A DNA stretch of 64,000 nucleotides from DTWD01 sp963662965 (lineage in GTDB: Bacteria; Acidobacteriota; Vicinamibacteria; Vicinamibacterales; UBA8438). This document shows positions 17,503-25,928 of the stretch, piece by piece. The stretch's first letter is position 1, and every line of letters begins with the position of its first letter. A model generated the notes under the pieces. That model had not been told where the DNA came from, did not search any database, and saw only the letters and a list, made by a program, of their open reading frames with translations. The position numbers and the translations under genes are program-made. The stretch lies in contig OY759970.1 in NCBI GenBank assembly GCA_963662965.1, positions 3,658,001 to 3,722,000 of the forward strand, in the 5' to 3' direction.

Positions 17503-18584
17503 GGCGTTGGTGCGCTGATTCAGCGCGGTGGGCGAGCAGTGGCCGGCATGTTGACCATCGCGACCGCCGGCGGGTCATGATCTCGCTGTGAAGTCGAGAG
17601 TGCATCCGAAGTACACGACAACGTATCGCGTCGGGAACTGGGCCGAGTACGACCGAGCCCTCGTGCGGCGAGGCGACGTCACCCGCTGGCTCACGCCCGA
17701 CGCGATCGCCACGTGGGCAGCGGCTGGCGTCGGCAGGCGGAGCGGGCAACTCCAGTATGCCGATCTCGCCATCGAAACCGCCCTGACGCTCAGTCTCCTC
17801 TTCCACTGACCGTTGCGTCAGACCGAGGGCTTCTTGACCTCGATCTTCGGGATGCTGGGCGTCGATCTCACGGCCCCCGATCACACCACGCTCTCGCGAC
17901 GCGGTCAGCATCTCGCCCTCGCGCTTCGGCGCGCCCGCCCGGGCACCAGCCTGCACCTCATCGTTGACAGCACCGGACTGTCCATCGTCGGCGAAGGTGC
18001 GTGGGCCGCGGCGAAACATGGGGGCCGAGGGCGACGCGGCTGGAGGAAGCTCCATCTCGGCGTGGACGGATCCCGTGTGATCGTGGCCTGCGCGCTGACT
18101 GAGCCAACGGCCGATGACGCGATTACGGGGATCAGTCTGGTCGACGAGGTGGAGGGACACCTCACCAGAGTGACGGCGGATCCGGCCTACGACACGCTCG
18201 CGTGCTATGGTGCGGCCGGTGCGCGAGGGGCGCGGGTCGTGGTGCCGCCGACCAAGATCGCGTCGTTGTCTCGACGGGGCGCCCGATCAGGTGCCCGCGA
18301 TCGGACGATCAGGAGGGTGAAGGCGCTCGGACGGCGACGGTGGAAGCAGGCGTCTGGTGACCATCAGCACGCGCGCGTGGAGAATGCGTTCGTCCGGTAC
18401 ACGTCGATCGTCGGCGACTGTCTTCGGGCACGCAGTTCATCGGGGCAACGGCGTGAGGCCGTGCTCGCGTGTCACGTTCTGAACCGGATGACCGAGCTTG
18501 GCAGACCCGTCTCGTACCGCATCGGTAGGTGACGGGCTCGACGGTTTGAAGCGCGTAGGCCTGCCCGCATCCGCGCACCAACGC
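17503..18584 (+). mobile_element. IS5-family element
   Basis: Inverted repeat GGCGTTGGTGCGC at 17503-17515 and its exact complement at 18572-18584. 1082 bp. The right end interrupts the IS1-like transposase fragment. No target duplication could be assigned. Confidence 0.8.
17588..18532 (+). pseudogene. IS5-family transposase with in-frame TGA
   Basis: Residues 1-73 (YTTTYRVGNWAEYDRALVRR...ALTLSLLFH) and the following 240 residues lie in the same frame, separated by TGA at 17807-17809 within LLFH-stop-PLRQTEGFL. The DDE triad is D in HLIVDSTGLSI, D in TADPAYDT and E in ARVENAFVRY. Apart from the single stop the gene is complete, so inactivation seems recent. Confidence 0.85.
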
Positions 18585-18797
18585 CCCGTTTCCCGGCTGT
18601 GGTTCTGTAGAATCCGTAGCGGATGATGCCTGTGGACTCGACGTTTCCGTGCAACGAACACGTGGGGTTGAGACAGCGTGGTTTCTTCACTGTGCGGGCC
18701 TTGTCGACGAGAGTACTGAGGTGCTCAAATGTCGGCCCAAACTGTAGCATGTAGGTGGGTTAGGGACTGGACGCCAACAGTTGATTGCGGAAGCACC
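18585..18797 (-). pseudogene. 5' end of an IS1-like zinc-ribbon transposase element
   Basis: The element's end GGTGCTTCCGCAATCAACTG starts at 18797. ATG 18750 opens a frame with a zinc ribbon (PRCLNPTCSLHGNVESTG, IIRYGFYRTTAGKRG) that is cut by the IS5 end at 18584. Its continuation is not found left of the IS5. Same terminus as the MITE at 12141-12306. It stops 57 nt past the alanine dehydrogenase stop codon. Confidence 0.65.
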
Positions 18798-18853
18798 CGA
18801 CGTTGAGCCTCGAGAAGTCAGTGTTCCTATCAGCGGACCAGACTCAAGCGGAG

Positions 18854-19960
18854 TTATCCGCCGAAGGGGTTGTAGCGCAAGCCGAAGATCTCCGCGACGG
18901 TCTGGTTGGTCACCGCGCCGGCGTGCAGATTGATCGCATGGGCAAAGCCGGGATCGGTCGCCGCCAGTGCGGCGAGGCCCTGGTTCGCCAGTGCGAGGAC
19001 GTACGGCAGCGTGACGTTGCAGAGGGCGTAGGTGCTGGTCCGGCCGACGGCCCCGGGCATGTTCGTGACGCAGTAGTGGACGATGCCATCCACCACGTAG
19101 GTTGGTTCGGAATGCGTCGTCGGCTTCGACGTCTCGATGCACCCACCCTGATCGACGGCGACGTCAATGATCACGGCTCCCGGCTTCATGAGTGCCAAAT
19201 CGGCCCGGCTGACGAGCCGCGGAGTACGGGCCCCCTCGATCAGCACGGCACCGATCACCAGGTCCGCCAGGCAGAGTTGTTCACGGACGTTATGCCGATC
19301 GCTGTATAGGGTATTCACGTTGGGCGGCATGATGTCTTCGAGGTACCGCAGCCGGTCGACGTTGATGTCCAGAATGACGACATCGGCCTGAAAGCCCGCG
19401 GCAATGCGGGCCGCGTTCTTGCCCACCACGCCACCGCCAAGAATGCAGATGTGGGCCGGCGCGACGCCCGGCACGCCTGCGAGAAGAATGCCCCGGCCGA
19501 GTTGCGGACGTTCGAGATACTTTGCGCCTTCCTGAATGCTCATGCGGCCGGCGATCTCGCTCATCGGCGTCAGGCAGGGCAAATCGCCCTTCCGACCGCG
19601 CAGCGTCTCATACGCGATCGCCGTGATGCCCGTGGCCAGCACGTTCCTGGTCAGGTCTTCGCTTGCGGCGAAGTGGAAGTACGTGAACACCATCTGCCCG
19701 GAGCGCAGCAGCGGCCATTCCTTCGCCTGCGGCTCCTTCACTTTGACGATGAGGTCCGCCTGGCCGTACACGACCGCGGCCGACGCGGCGATCTGAGCGC
19801 CTGCCTCGGTGTAATGCTTGTCCGTAATGCCGCTGCCGAGACCCGCGCCGGTCTCAATGACCACACGATGACCTGCCCGGGTGAGTTCTTCCATGCCGGC
19901 CGGAATCATGCCGACGCGATACTCATCCTGCTTGATTTCTCTGGGTACACCGATCTGCAT
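18854..19960 (-). CDS. ald: Alanine dehydrogenase
   Basis: Converts L-alanine and NAD+ to pyruvate, ammonia and NADH. 368 residues, close to the usual 371. Starts MQIGVPREIKQDEYRVGMIP; ATG 19960 was chosen because AGGAC lies 7 nt upstream, and a six-codon-longer in-frame start is weaker. Substrate-site motifs GAGLGSGITD, VKVKEPQAKEW and YFHFAASEDLT are present. The Rossmann loop is HICILGGGVVGKNAARIAAG. The active-site region DQGGCIETSKPTTHSEPTY follows. Monocistronic, with an IS remnant behind it. Confidence 0.95.
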   Translation of the reverse strand: MQIGVPREIKQDEYRVGMIPAGMEELTRAGHRVVIETGAGLGSGITDKHYTEAGAQIAASAAVVYGQADLIVKVKEPQAKEWPLLRSGQMVFTYFHFAASEDLTRNVLATGITAIAYETLRGRKGDLPCLTPMSEIAGRMSIQEGAKYLERPQLGRGILLAGVPGVAPAHICILGGGVVGKNAARIAAGFQADVVILDINVDRLRYLEDIMPPNVNTLYSDRHNVREQLCLADLVIGAVLIEGARTPRLVSRADLALMKPGAVIIDVAVDQGGCIETSKPTTHSEPTYVVDGIVHYCVTNMPGAVGRTSTYALCNVTLPYVLALANQGLAALAATDPGFAHAINLHAGAVTNQTVAEIFGLRYNPFGG

Positions 19961-20106
19961 GAGATGTCCTTTCGCCAACCCTCGCCGCTGACAGCCTCCG
20001 CAGGTTCCTCGGGGACGTGACGGGGCGTTGTTGCATGGTGCGGCCAGGCAGGCCGGTCAAGGGGGATTGAGGAGTAGGTCATGAAACCTTGTGTGTCGTC
20101 CAGCGG

Positions 20107-20460
20107 GTGCGAGCCCCGCCCGGTGAGGGGCCAGCCCACCCACGCCGGTAGTGAGCCTTGCGGCGACCGCGGTAACGCAGTCGCCGATGCGTAGGTACGC
20201 GAGCGAGTGGGCCGTAGGCCTTGCAGCCTCGAAACAACGTCTTCCTGGGTGCCCAGGGCCTGTGGGTGGCGAATTCGTAGGAATCCGACATCGTTCGATC
20301 TTCGGGTCCCGTCGAGAATCCGGTTCGATCTTCGGGTCCCGTCGTAGGAATCCCCCCGCGAAGTTGTCGCGATGGCATGAGTAAGGCGTGCAGCTGACGC
20401 ACTGCCCTGCTGTGTCGCGATAGACGTCGAACGCGGGCGCGTCGACCCGCTCGCCACCGT
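20107..20460 (+). ncRNA. Possible group II intron 5' region (domain I remnant)
   Basis: A non-coding, highly structured stretch starting GTGCGAGCCCCGCCCGGTG, which resembles the conserved GUGYG 5' end of group II introns. It continues with GTAACGCAGTCGCCGATGCG and CGTAGGCCTTGCAGCCTCG, of domain-I character. No RT frame follows; an IS begins at about 20460. The identification rests on motif memory, not on a covariance model. If not an intron, this 350-nt region holds only the direct repeats noted separately. Confidence 0.35.
20293..20344 (+). repeat. Two direct 22-bp repeats
   Basis: GTTCGATCTTCGGGTCCCGT followed by CG occurs at 20293-20314 and 20323-20344 (30-nt period). GTAGGAATCC flanks the pair on both sides (about 20277 and 20344). 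Could be part of an RNA fold or slippage. Confidence 0.6.
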
Positions 20461-20476
20461 CTTCGCTGGTCAGATG

Positions 20477-21550
20477 TCACGCCGCGATCGGCGTCTGATA
20501 GAGACCACGGCAATGCGCGTCCCATCGGTAGCGGTCGAGCCGTGCGACATCCTTTCGTATCGGGACGGGCGTCCGCCCGTCCAACGACGCATGGGCCCGA
20601 TGCGCATTGTAGAAGTCCTGGAAGGCCACCAGTTTGTCTTCCAAGTCCGACGCCGACCAGAACAGCAGCTGATCCACGCATTCTCGTCGCAGCGTGCCGA
20701 TCAACCGTTCGACAAACGGATGCGACAGCGGCACATACGGCACACTCTTCACCTCGGTCACCTGCAGCACCCGCAGGTTGGCGCGCCATTGGTGAAACCG
20801 ATACAGCGGGTCGTGGTCGGAGCTGAGGCGCTTCGGACGCGAGAGCCCTCGAATCGCATGGTTGAACATACGGCACAGGGCCCGGCCATCCACGGTTCCA
20901 GCATGGATGCCAAAGCCGACGATCCGCCGCGTGTATTGGTCCATCACTACCAGCACCCAATGGCTTCGCAGGATCGCCGACTCGCACCGGAACAGGTCGA
21001 TGCTCCACAGGCTATCCTTCGCATGCCCCAGGAACGTCAACCAGGACGGACCACCCGAGTGGGGTGCCGGTCGATAGTGCGTAGCGAGCACTCGGCGCAC
21101 CACGTCCTTGTCGATGTCGACCGCAAAGGCGAGCGCGATCTGTTGTGCGATCCGCGGACAGCCCCACCCGGGGTTGCGCCGCTTCATGTCGACGATGGCA
21201 TCGACCAGTGCTTTGGACGGTCCTTGGGGGCCGGTGCGACGGCGCTTGGGTGAAAACAGCCAGCGGTACTTGCGGGTGCGCAGAGCCCGATGGAACTCCA
21301 GGATCGTCGACGGTCTCAGCACGATCGCTGAGCGAATCACCCGGGCCGGGCGCATGAACAGTGCACACACGCCGGCGAGGATCCGATCCGACGCGCAGAG
21401 ATTCGGCGCCCCGTGCCGCGAGCGATTCAGAATGAGCAGTTGCTGCTTGACCAAGACCGATTCAGCCACGACAGACCGCAGGCCGCCGGGGCCCATCAGC
21501 CGGGCCAGGGTGGCGATCAGGTGCACCAGCAGGATGATCGGGTCGCGCAT
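20477..21550 (-). CDS. Integrase-core IS transposase
   Basis: 357 residues, complete. N-terminal leucine-rich region (LLVHLIATLARLMGPGG), HTH-like part (WGCPRIAQQIALAFAVDIDK), then an integrase core with D in LWSIDLFRCESAIL, D in LSSDHDPLYRFHQW and E in HPFVERLIGTLRRECVDQLL. Ends RDVARLDRYRWDAHC...QTPIAA. Different subgroup from the element at 3257. The IS borders were not resolved; flanks 21551-21698 hold no gene I can see. Confidence 0.85.
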   Translation of the reverse strand: MRDPIILLVHLIATLARLMGPGGLRSVVAESVLVKQQLLILNRSRHGAPNLCASDRILAGVCALFMRPARVIRSAIVLRPSTILEFHRALRTRKYRWLFSPKRRRTGPQGPSKALVDAIVDMKRRNPGWGCPRIAQQIALAFAVDIDKDVVRRVLATHYRPAPHSGGPSWLTFLGHAKDSLWSIDLFRCESAILRSHWVLVVMDQYTRRIVGFGIHAGTVDGRALCRMFNHAIRGLSRPKRLSSDHDPLYRFHQWRANLRVLQVTEVKSVPYVPLSHPFVERLIGTLRRECVDQLLFWSASDLEDKLVAFQDFYNAHRAHASLDGRTPVPIRKDVARLDRYRWDAHCRGLYQTPIAA

Positions 21551-21698
21551 CGGAACATCCTAGCGACCACTCCCAGGATCACCAAACTTGATAATCTCAA
21601 CGGATTGCGGGCTGAGTAGTAATTCGCCACCCACAGCCTCACCTTGACAATACCTTTGTTGCTCTTCCAGGGTCACACCTCATAACTGCCCATAAGCA

Positions 21699-23453
21699 TC
21701 AAAACCAGGCAGCATCGCGTGCGCGATATCCGGCTCTCACTCGGGCGCAGCGGCGTCCAGGGCCTGCCGTGCGTCGAGAATGTCCCGGACAAGTTGCTCG
21801 ACATCGCGCTCGTCGATGAACGGCGAGAGGATGAAGCTCTTCAGGCCAACCATCGGCTGGGACATCGCGCTCGTCGATGAACGGCGAGAGGATGAAGCTC
21901 TTCAGGCCAACCATCGGCTCCCCGTAGTCGGTCTCCCGGTAGCAGTCGGTCATGGAGATGTGAACGCCTTCGCCGCGCATCGCCCGCTCGTATAGATACC
22001 GGAACAACCGGCGGTTGTAGTCGTTGTGGCGCAGCAGCTCGTCCCGCGCAGCGGGGTCGGTCCGCTCGCGATCCCGGACCGTCCAGGTGTCCACGCCGTC
22101 TGGATAGACCCGAAAGACGGTGACCGTGCCGACGCCGTCGTCGTTGAGGACCGTCGTGCAGGCGTGGCCCTCTAGGTGCTCGCGGAGCGTTTCAGCCATC
22201 TCCACGAGGTGGCCGAGTAGGACGCGCAGGCCCACCTGTCCGAAGAGCTGTAGGTTGGCGTAGGCCGCGAGCACCCCCGACCCGCCGCGTGACGTCTCCA
22301 GCGTGAACACCCCGGGATGGCGCTCGCCGCTCTGGAACAGGTACGGCATCTGTTCCCGGCCGCGGACGAGAAGCTGCATGTCGGCGCGGTCGCGGGCCAG
22401 GAACAGGCTTGAGATGTAGGGGGTGAACCCGGTCTTGTGGAAGTCGATGCCGACCGAGTCGGCCCGGTGCAACTTGGAGATGCGCCGCCGCGCCGCCGCC
22501 AGCGCGCGCACGGTGCGCGGCCGGAAGCCGAGCGGGTTCGCTTCGAAGTCGTAGTCGTTGAACACCGACCAAGCCCAGCCGATGACGGCGTCGGCGTGGA
22601 TGTGTGGCCTGTAGTCGAGGTTGTAGTCCTTGACCAGCCGGTCGCGCAGGTCGGCGATGCCGTCGAGGTCGTCGACGCCGAACGCGTCGGTCGTGCCCAT
22701 CGTCGCCACCAGCGCCACGATGCGCCGCCCCTGGTCGAGCGCCTCTCTGGCGACCGCCTCCAGCCGGTCGACGCGGATGTCGTTCTCCAGGTGGGTCGGT
22801 ATCGCAACGACGCTCTTCTCGCCGAGCCCGAGCCAGCCGGCGACGTTCAAGCGGCAGTAGTGGCTCTGCGCGGAGGCCAGGATCATGCCGCCGCCCGGCA
22901 CGCCGTTGTCCATCGCGTCCGGGAACGCCTTTTCGATGCCGAGCTTCGCGCCGTAGAGCACCGTCCCGGTCCCGCCGAACGTGAACACGCCGGCCGCCCG
23001 CGCCGGGTCGTACCCGACGAGCCGCGACACCATGGCCACGACCGCCGCCTCGGTCAGCATGAGGCCATACGACGTATCGTCGGAGACCAGATTCGGATTG
23101 TAGATGGCCGGCAGGAGCGACCCGATGATGCTGGGAATCGACGGCGGCGGAACGACGTTGATCTGCGTCCGCGGATGTCCCCAAATAGGCATGCCTTCGA
23201 GCTGGCCGACCAGCTGGCGCGCCACCTCCTCGACGCTGCGCCCTTCCTCGGACAGCTCGGCCCGCTCCGCGGCCGCGTAGTCGAGCGTCCGCGGCCGGCC
23301 GAGCAGCGGCACCTCGGATTTCAGGTCGTCGACCTGATCGAGCGCGCGGAGGATCGAGAAGACGAAATAGGCGTCGTGTTTTCGGTCCGAAACCGGCGCG
23401 GGGAAGGTGTCCCGCAATCGGGCGAGGAGTTCCTGGTAGGGTCGCTGTGTCAC
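21699..23453 (-). CDS. PLP-dependent decarboxylase, C-terminus altered by duplication
   Basis: Group II amino-acid decarboxylase family member; substrate not predictable (glutamate, tyrosine or similar). 584 residues. Motifs: GVFTFGGTGTVLYGAKLG (cofactor region), SAQSHYC, HIHADAVIGWAWS (PLP-ring Asp/Ala), and the PLP lysine in DSVGIDFHKTGFTPY. A 61-bp duplication near the 3' end shifts the frame after SPFIDERD. The present tail VPADGWPEELHPLAVHRRAR replaces the ancestral VEQLVRDILDARQALDAAAPE ending at 21737. Removing 61 bp gives exactly 551 residues. May still be active. Confidence 0.8.
   Translation of the reverse strand: MTQRPYQELLARLRDTFPAPVSDRKHDAYFVFSILRALDQVDDLKSEVPLLGRPRTLDYAAAERAELSEEGRSVEEVARQLVGQLEGMPIWGHPRTQINVVPPPSIPSIIGSLLPAIYNPNLVSDDTSYGLMLTEAAVVAMVSRLVGYDPARAAGVFTFGGTGTVLYGAKLGIEKAFPDAMDNGVPGGGMILASAQSHYCRLNVAGWLGLGEKSVVAIPTHLENDIRVDRLEAVAREALDQGRRIVALVATMGTTDAFGVDDLDGIADLRDRLVKDYNLDYRPHIHADAVIGWAWSVFNDYDFEANPLGFRPRTVRALAAARRRISKLHRADSVGIDFHKTGFTPYISSLFLARDRADMQLLVRGREQMPYLFQSGERHPGVFTLETSRGGSGVLAAYANLQLFGQVGLRVLLGHLVEMAETLREHLEGHACTTVLNDDGVGTVTVFRVYPDGVDTWTVRDRERTDPAARDELLRHNDYNRRLFRYLYERAMRGEGVHISMTDCYRETDYGEPMVGLKSFILSPFIDERDVPADGWPEELHPLAVHRRARCRATCPGHSRRTAGPGRRCARVRAGYRARDAAWF
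21800..21919. repeat. 61-bp tandem duplication in the decarboxylase gene
   Basis: A 59-bp block starting GACATCGCGCTCGTCGATGA and ending CAACCATCGGCT occurs at 21800-21858 and 21861-21919, period 61 bp. Copies are identical, so the event is recent or an assembly artefact. As 61 is not a multiple of three, it shifts the reading frame. Confidence 0.95.
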
Positions 23454-23832
23454 ACCGTCCGGCTGAAGCAGCCTCCTCCCATTCTAGCGTCGGCGCCGAA
23501 CCAATCCGCGGCGTTGTTGCACGAATCGGTTCATCCCGGTAGACGGTAGCATCGTAGCATCGACCCAGTCTCTTCAAGCACGGCGGGCACCGGGCCTTGA
23601 GCCTCCGTAGGACCGAAAGGTGTGCCGCCTCCCTCTCATGACGAGCGCGGGAGTGTCGGCAAAATGTTTCCGGAAAACGGTTCCGGCGTCGACGCGGCCG
23701 GAGATTGCGGCGCGTGTGAGCTGGACGAACGTGCGACGAAGCCGTCTAGCCACGCGGAGCGGGGATGAGTGTACAAGGGACCTGATGCAGGCGGCCAAAA
23801 CGGAAATTCCGGTTAAGTTAGGGGAGGTAGTC

Positions 23833-24720
23833 ATGCGTCTCGCATCACTCATTGCGTCAGCCGCCGGCATCCTGGTGCTCTTGTCGGCCTCCGGCGTGTC
23901 GGCCCAGAGCGCAGCCGAGGAGCCGCGCTCCGGGTGGTACGTCGGCGGCGGCATCGGGGCCCCCTGGCCATCGAACCTCGCACAGAGCGGCTGGAATCGG
24001 GATCCGATCTGCTATCCGACCGACGCGTGCTTCGACCAGGATCCCAGGCCCGATATTTCCGGATACCGCTGGCACTACGACATCGCCGCGGCCACCGGAC
24101 CCGTGTTCGAGCTCTCGACCGGCCTGTTCGTCGATCGCGCGCGCGTGGAGCTGTCGTTCAGGCAGAGGTGGAACGACCTCGATCAGATGTTCCTCAGCGT
24201 CACCAACTACGAGGGGGTGGCCAGGGAGGATCGGGGCAACAGCACGGTCACGGCTGACACCCGGTCGTCGATCGACCATCTGGCCGTGCGCATGCTGACG
24301 GTCAACGCGTACTACGATTTTGCTGCCGGGTCCGTGGTCTCGCCGTATCTAGGCGCCGGGGTGGGGCCCGCGTTCGTCACGGTGGCCGGAGTGCGTTTCT
24401 CAGACGAGTACAGGGACACGGCCGCCAACAGCGACGTCTACGATCCGCCCCTGTCGTTCTACAACTCCAGCCTGGACGACGACCTGTCCGACATGGTGCT
24501 GGCGGGGCACCTGCACGCGGGCGCCGACGTCCGTATTGCCGACAGGACCTGGCTGGGGCTGAAGATGACCTACTCGATGCTGGACGATATCGAGACCCGC
24601 GGCAGATACGACCTACACGCCGCTAACGCGCTGGACCCGGACTTCGAGTACCACGACACGTTCGCCGCCGCGCGCTCCTGGACGCTGATGTTCACGGGCA
24701 AGTACGCCTTCGACAACTGA
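23833..24720 (+). CDS. Outer-membrane beta-barrel protein (opacity/OmpA-like porin fold)
   Basis: 295 residues. Signal peptide 1-24 (MRLASLIASAAGILVLLSAS, cleavage after VSAQ). The mature protein starts with the strand GWYVGGGIGAPWPSN and has alternating strands such as VFELSTGLFV, ARVELSFRQRW, VNAYYDFAAGSVVSPYLGAG and TWLGLKMTYSMLDDI, ending in aromatic MFTGKYAFDN. Consistent with an 8-10-strand barrel. ATG 23833 follows GGGGAGG. Function unknown; stands alone between divergent genes. Confidence 0.7.
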   Translation: MRLASLIASAAGILVLLSASGVSAQSAAEEPRSGWYVGGGIGAPWPSNLAQSGWNRDPICYPTDACFDQDPRPDISGYRWHYDIAAATGPVFELSTGLFVDRARVELSFRQRWNDLDQMFLSVTNYEGVAREDRGNSTVTADTRSSIDHLAVRMLTVNAYYDFAAGSVVSPYLGAGVGPAFVTVAGVRFSDEYRDTAANSDVYDPPLSFYNSSLDDDLSDMVLAGHLHAGADVRIADRTWLGLKMTYSMLDDIETRGRYDLHAANALDPDFEYHDTFAAARSWTLMFTGKYAFDN

Positions 24721-24750
24721 GCCGCCGCGGAACGCCGTTGGCGTGGTAGA

Positions 24751-24791
24751 CGTAGCCGATCCGCCTGTGTCGTAAACGGTCGTTTGCGACA
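24751..24791 (+). repeat. 41-bp hairpin repeat, copy 1
   Basis: CGTAGCCGATCCGC followed by C and a hairpin with arms TGTCGTAAAC and GTTTGCGACA around GGTC. Matches 40 of 41 positions at 27892-27932 in the same orientation. REP-like. The rest of 24721-25111 holds no convincing gene. Confidence 0.75.
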
Positions 24792-25111
24792 CACGCGCGC
24801 GAGCGCCCTCCGGCGCGCGCCGCCGCGTGTCGTAGCGGCGAACGCGCTGCGTCATCTGGTCGAGCTGAGTGACCGGGACGCCAGCCCTCGTCGTGCTCAA
24901 TGCCGTCTCCCCGCACGGCCACGCTGCCGATCAAGCAGTGTACGCGCTCCACACGCTCACCCTGGACGTGTGCCCCGTCCGCGTCGGCCACCACGTGGCC
25001 TTTGCGCGGGCGCTGCTGACCGGCCAAGCCGCCCAGGAATATGACCCCGGCAGAGTACCGTGCTTCGCCATCGTGCTTTCCGTGAGAGACCGCTCACTCT
25101 GTCTCCGCGCG

Positions 25112-25909
25112 TCAGAAGCGGAGGCGCAGGCCACCGGACATCTGGACGCCGCCGACGTCAATGGCAACGGTGCCCCCATCTGACGCGTCCACGTCGACCG
25201 AGCCACGGCTGATCCGAACCGTGCCGCCAATCCCTACCCGGTCGGAGAAGTAGACGGCAATATCGGCACCAACGTGCCCGCCGGTGGTCGAGGCCGATTG
25301 CGCCCGCCGACGGGCCCCGGCAAACGTCGCCTCGGTGTACGGATATGTCTGGTCAAACATCACATCGGTGACCAGATCCTGCGTGACGCTGAAAAAGGTC
25401 GGCCCGTCGAACAGGGAAATAACCGCCCAGTCAGCTGGCATCACCCAGAGGGCCTGCACGTGCACAGCCGTTTCCTGGCGGGCAAGTCCCGCTTCGGTCC
25501 CACGAATCTGCCGCAGCCTGTCGAAGACGAAGGGGTGCGGGAGCCGCCCGGTGATGCCGGCCTCGTCCTCGTGGGAGACCTGCGACACCCCGGCGCCGAC
25601 CGCGAAACGCCCCCAGATCCGAACACCGCCACTCAGGTCGACCAGCGTGTCGCCGCCGCCACGGTAGCGCGTATCGAAAGAGCCCATTTCAGGACCGAAC
25701 AGGGGGTGGCTGAAGGTGATGGTGTCGGAAAACTCGGCGGACGCCGTCTGAGTCCCTGCGTTGATCATGAGGAACCCGCGTGCGTCCGAGGCCTGCGCTG
25801 CCGCGGGCCCAGCGCCGCCGGCGAGCGCGGCGAGGACCAGGATCGCGCACGCCGCGGGGACAGGGACGGCCCGGCAACCAACGGGGTGGAACAGGGATCT
25901 CCTCGTCAT
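25112..25909 (-). CDS. Hypothetical outer-membrane barrel protein
   Basis: 265 residues, no named family. Signal peptide about 1-35 (AACAILVLAALAGGAGPAAA). The mature sequence has alternating beta strands: GFLMINAGTQTASAEFSD, LVDLSGGVRIWGRFAVGAGV, HVGADIAVYFSDRVGIGGTV, IDVGGVQMSGGLRLRF, with a terminal F typical of outer-membrane barrels. ATG 25909 places the signal peptide correctly. Downstream of and codirectional with the M4 peptidase (19-nt gap), so the two form an operon, and both sit between the 41-bp repeats. Confidence 0.6.
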   Translation of the reverse strand: MTRRSLFHPVGCRAVPVPAACAILVLAALAGGAGPAAAQASDARGFLMINAGTQTASAEFSDTITFSHPLFGPEMGSFDTRYRGGGDTLVDLSGGVRIWGRFAVGAGVSQVSHEDEAGITGRLPHPFVFDRLRQIRGTEAGLARQETAVHVQALWVMPADWAVISLFDGPTFFSVTQDLVTDVMFDQTYPYTEATFAGARRRAQSASTTGGHVGADIAVYFSDRVGIGGTVRISRGSVDVDASDGGTVAIDVGGVQMSGGLRLRF

Positions 25910-25928
25910 GGTCTGTGAGCGGGATCGC

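Noticed and set aside
20079..21008. Long minus-strand frame overlapping the transposase at 20477
   Set aside because: Arg/Pro-rich antisense-frame product without any motif; a shadow of the transposase gene.
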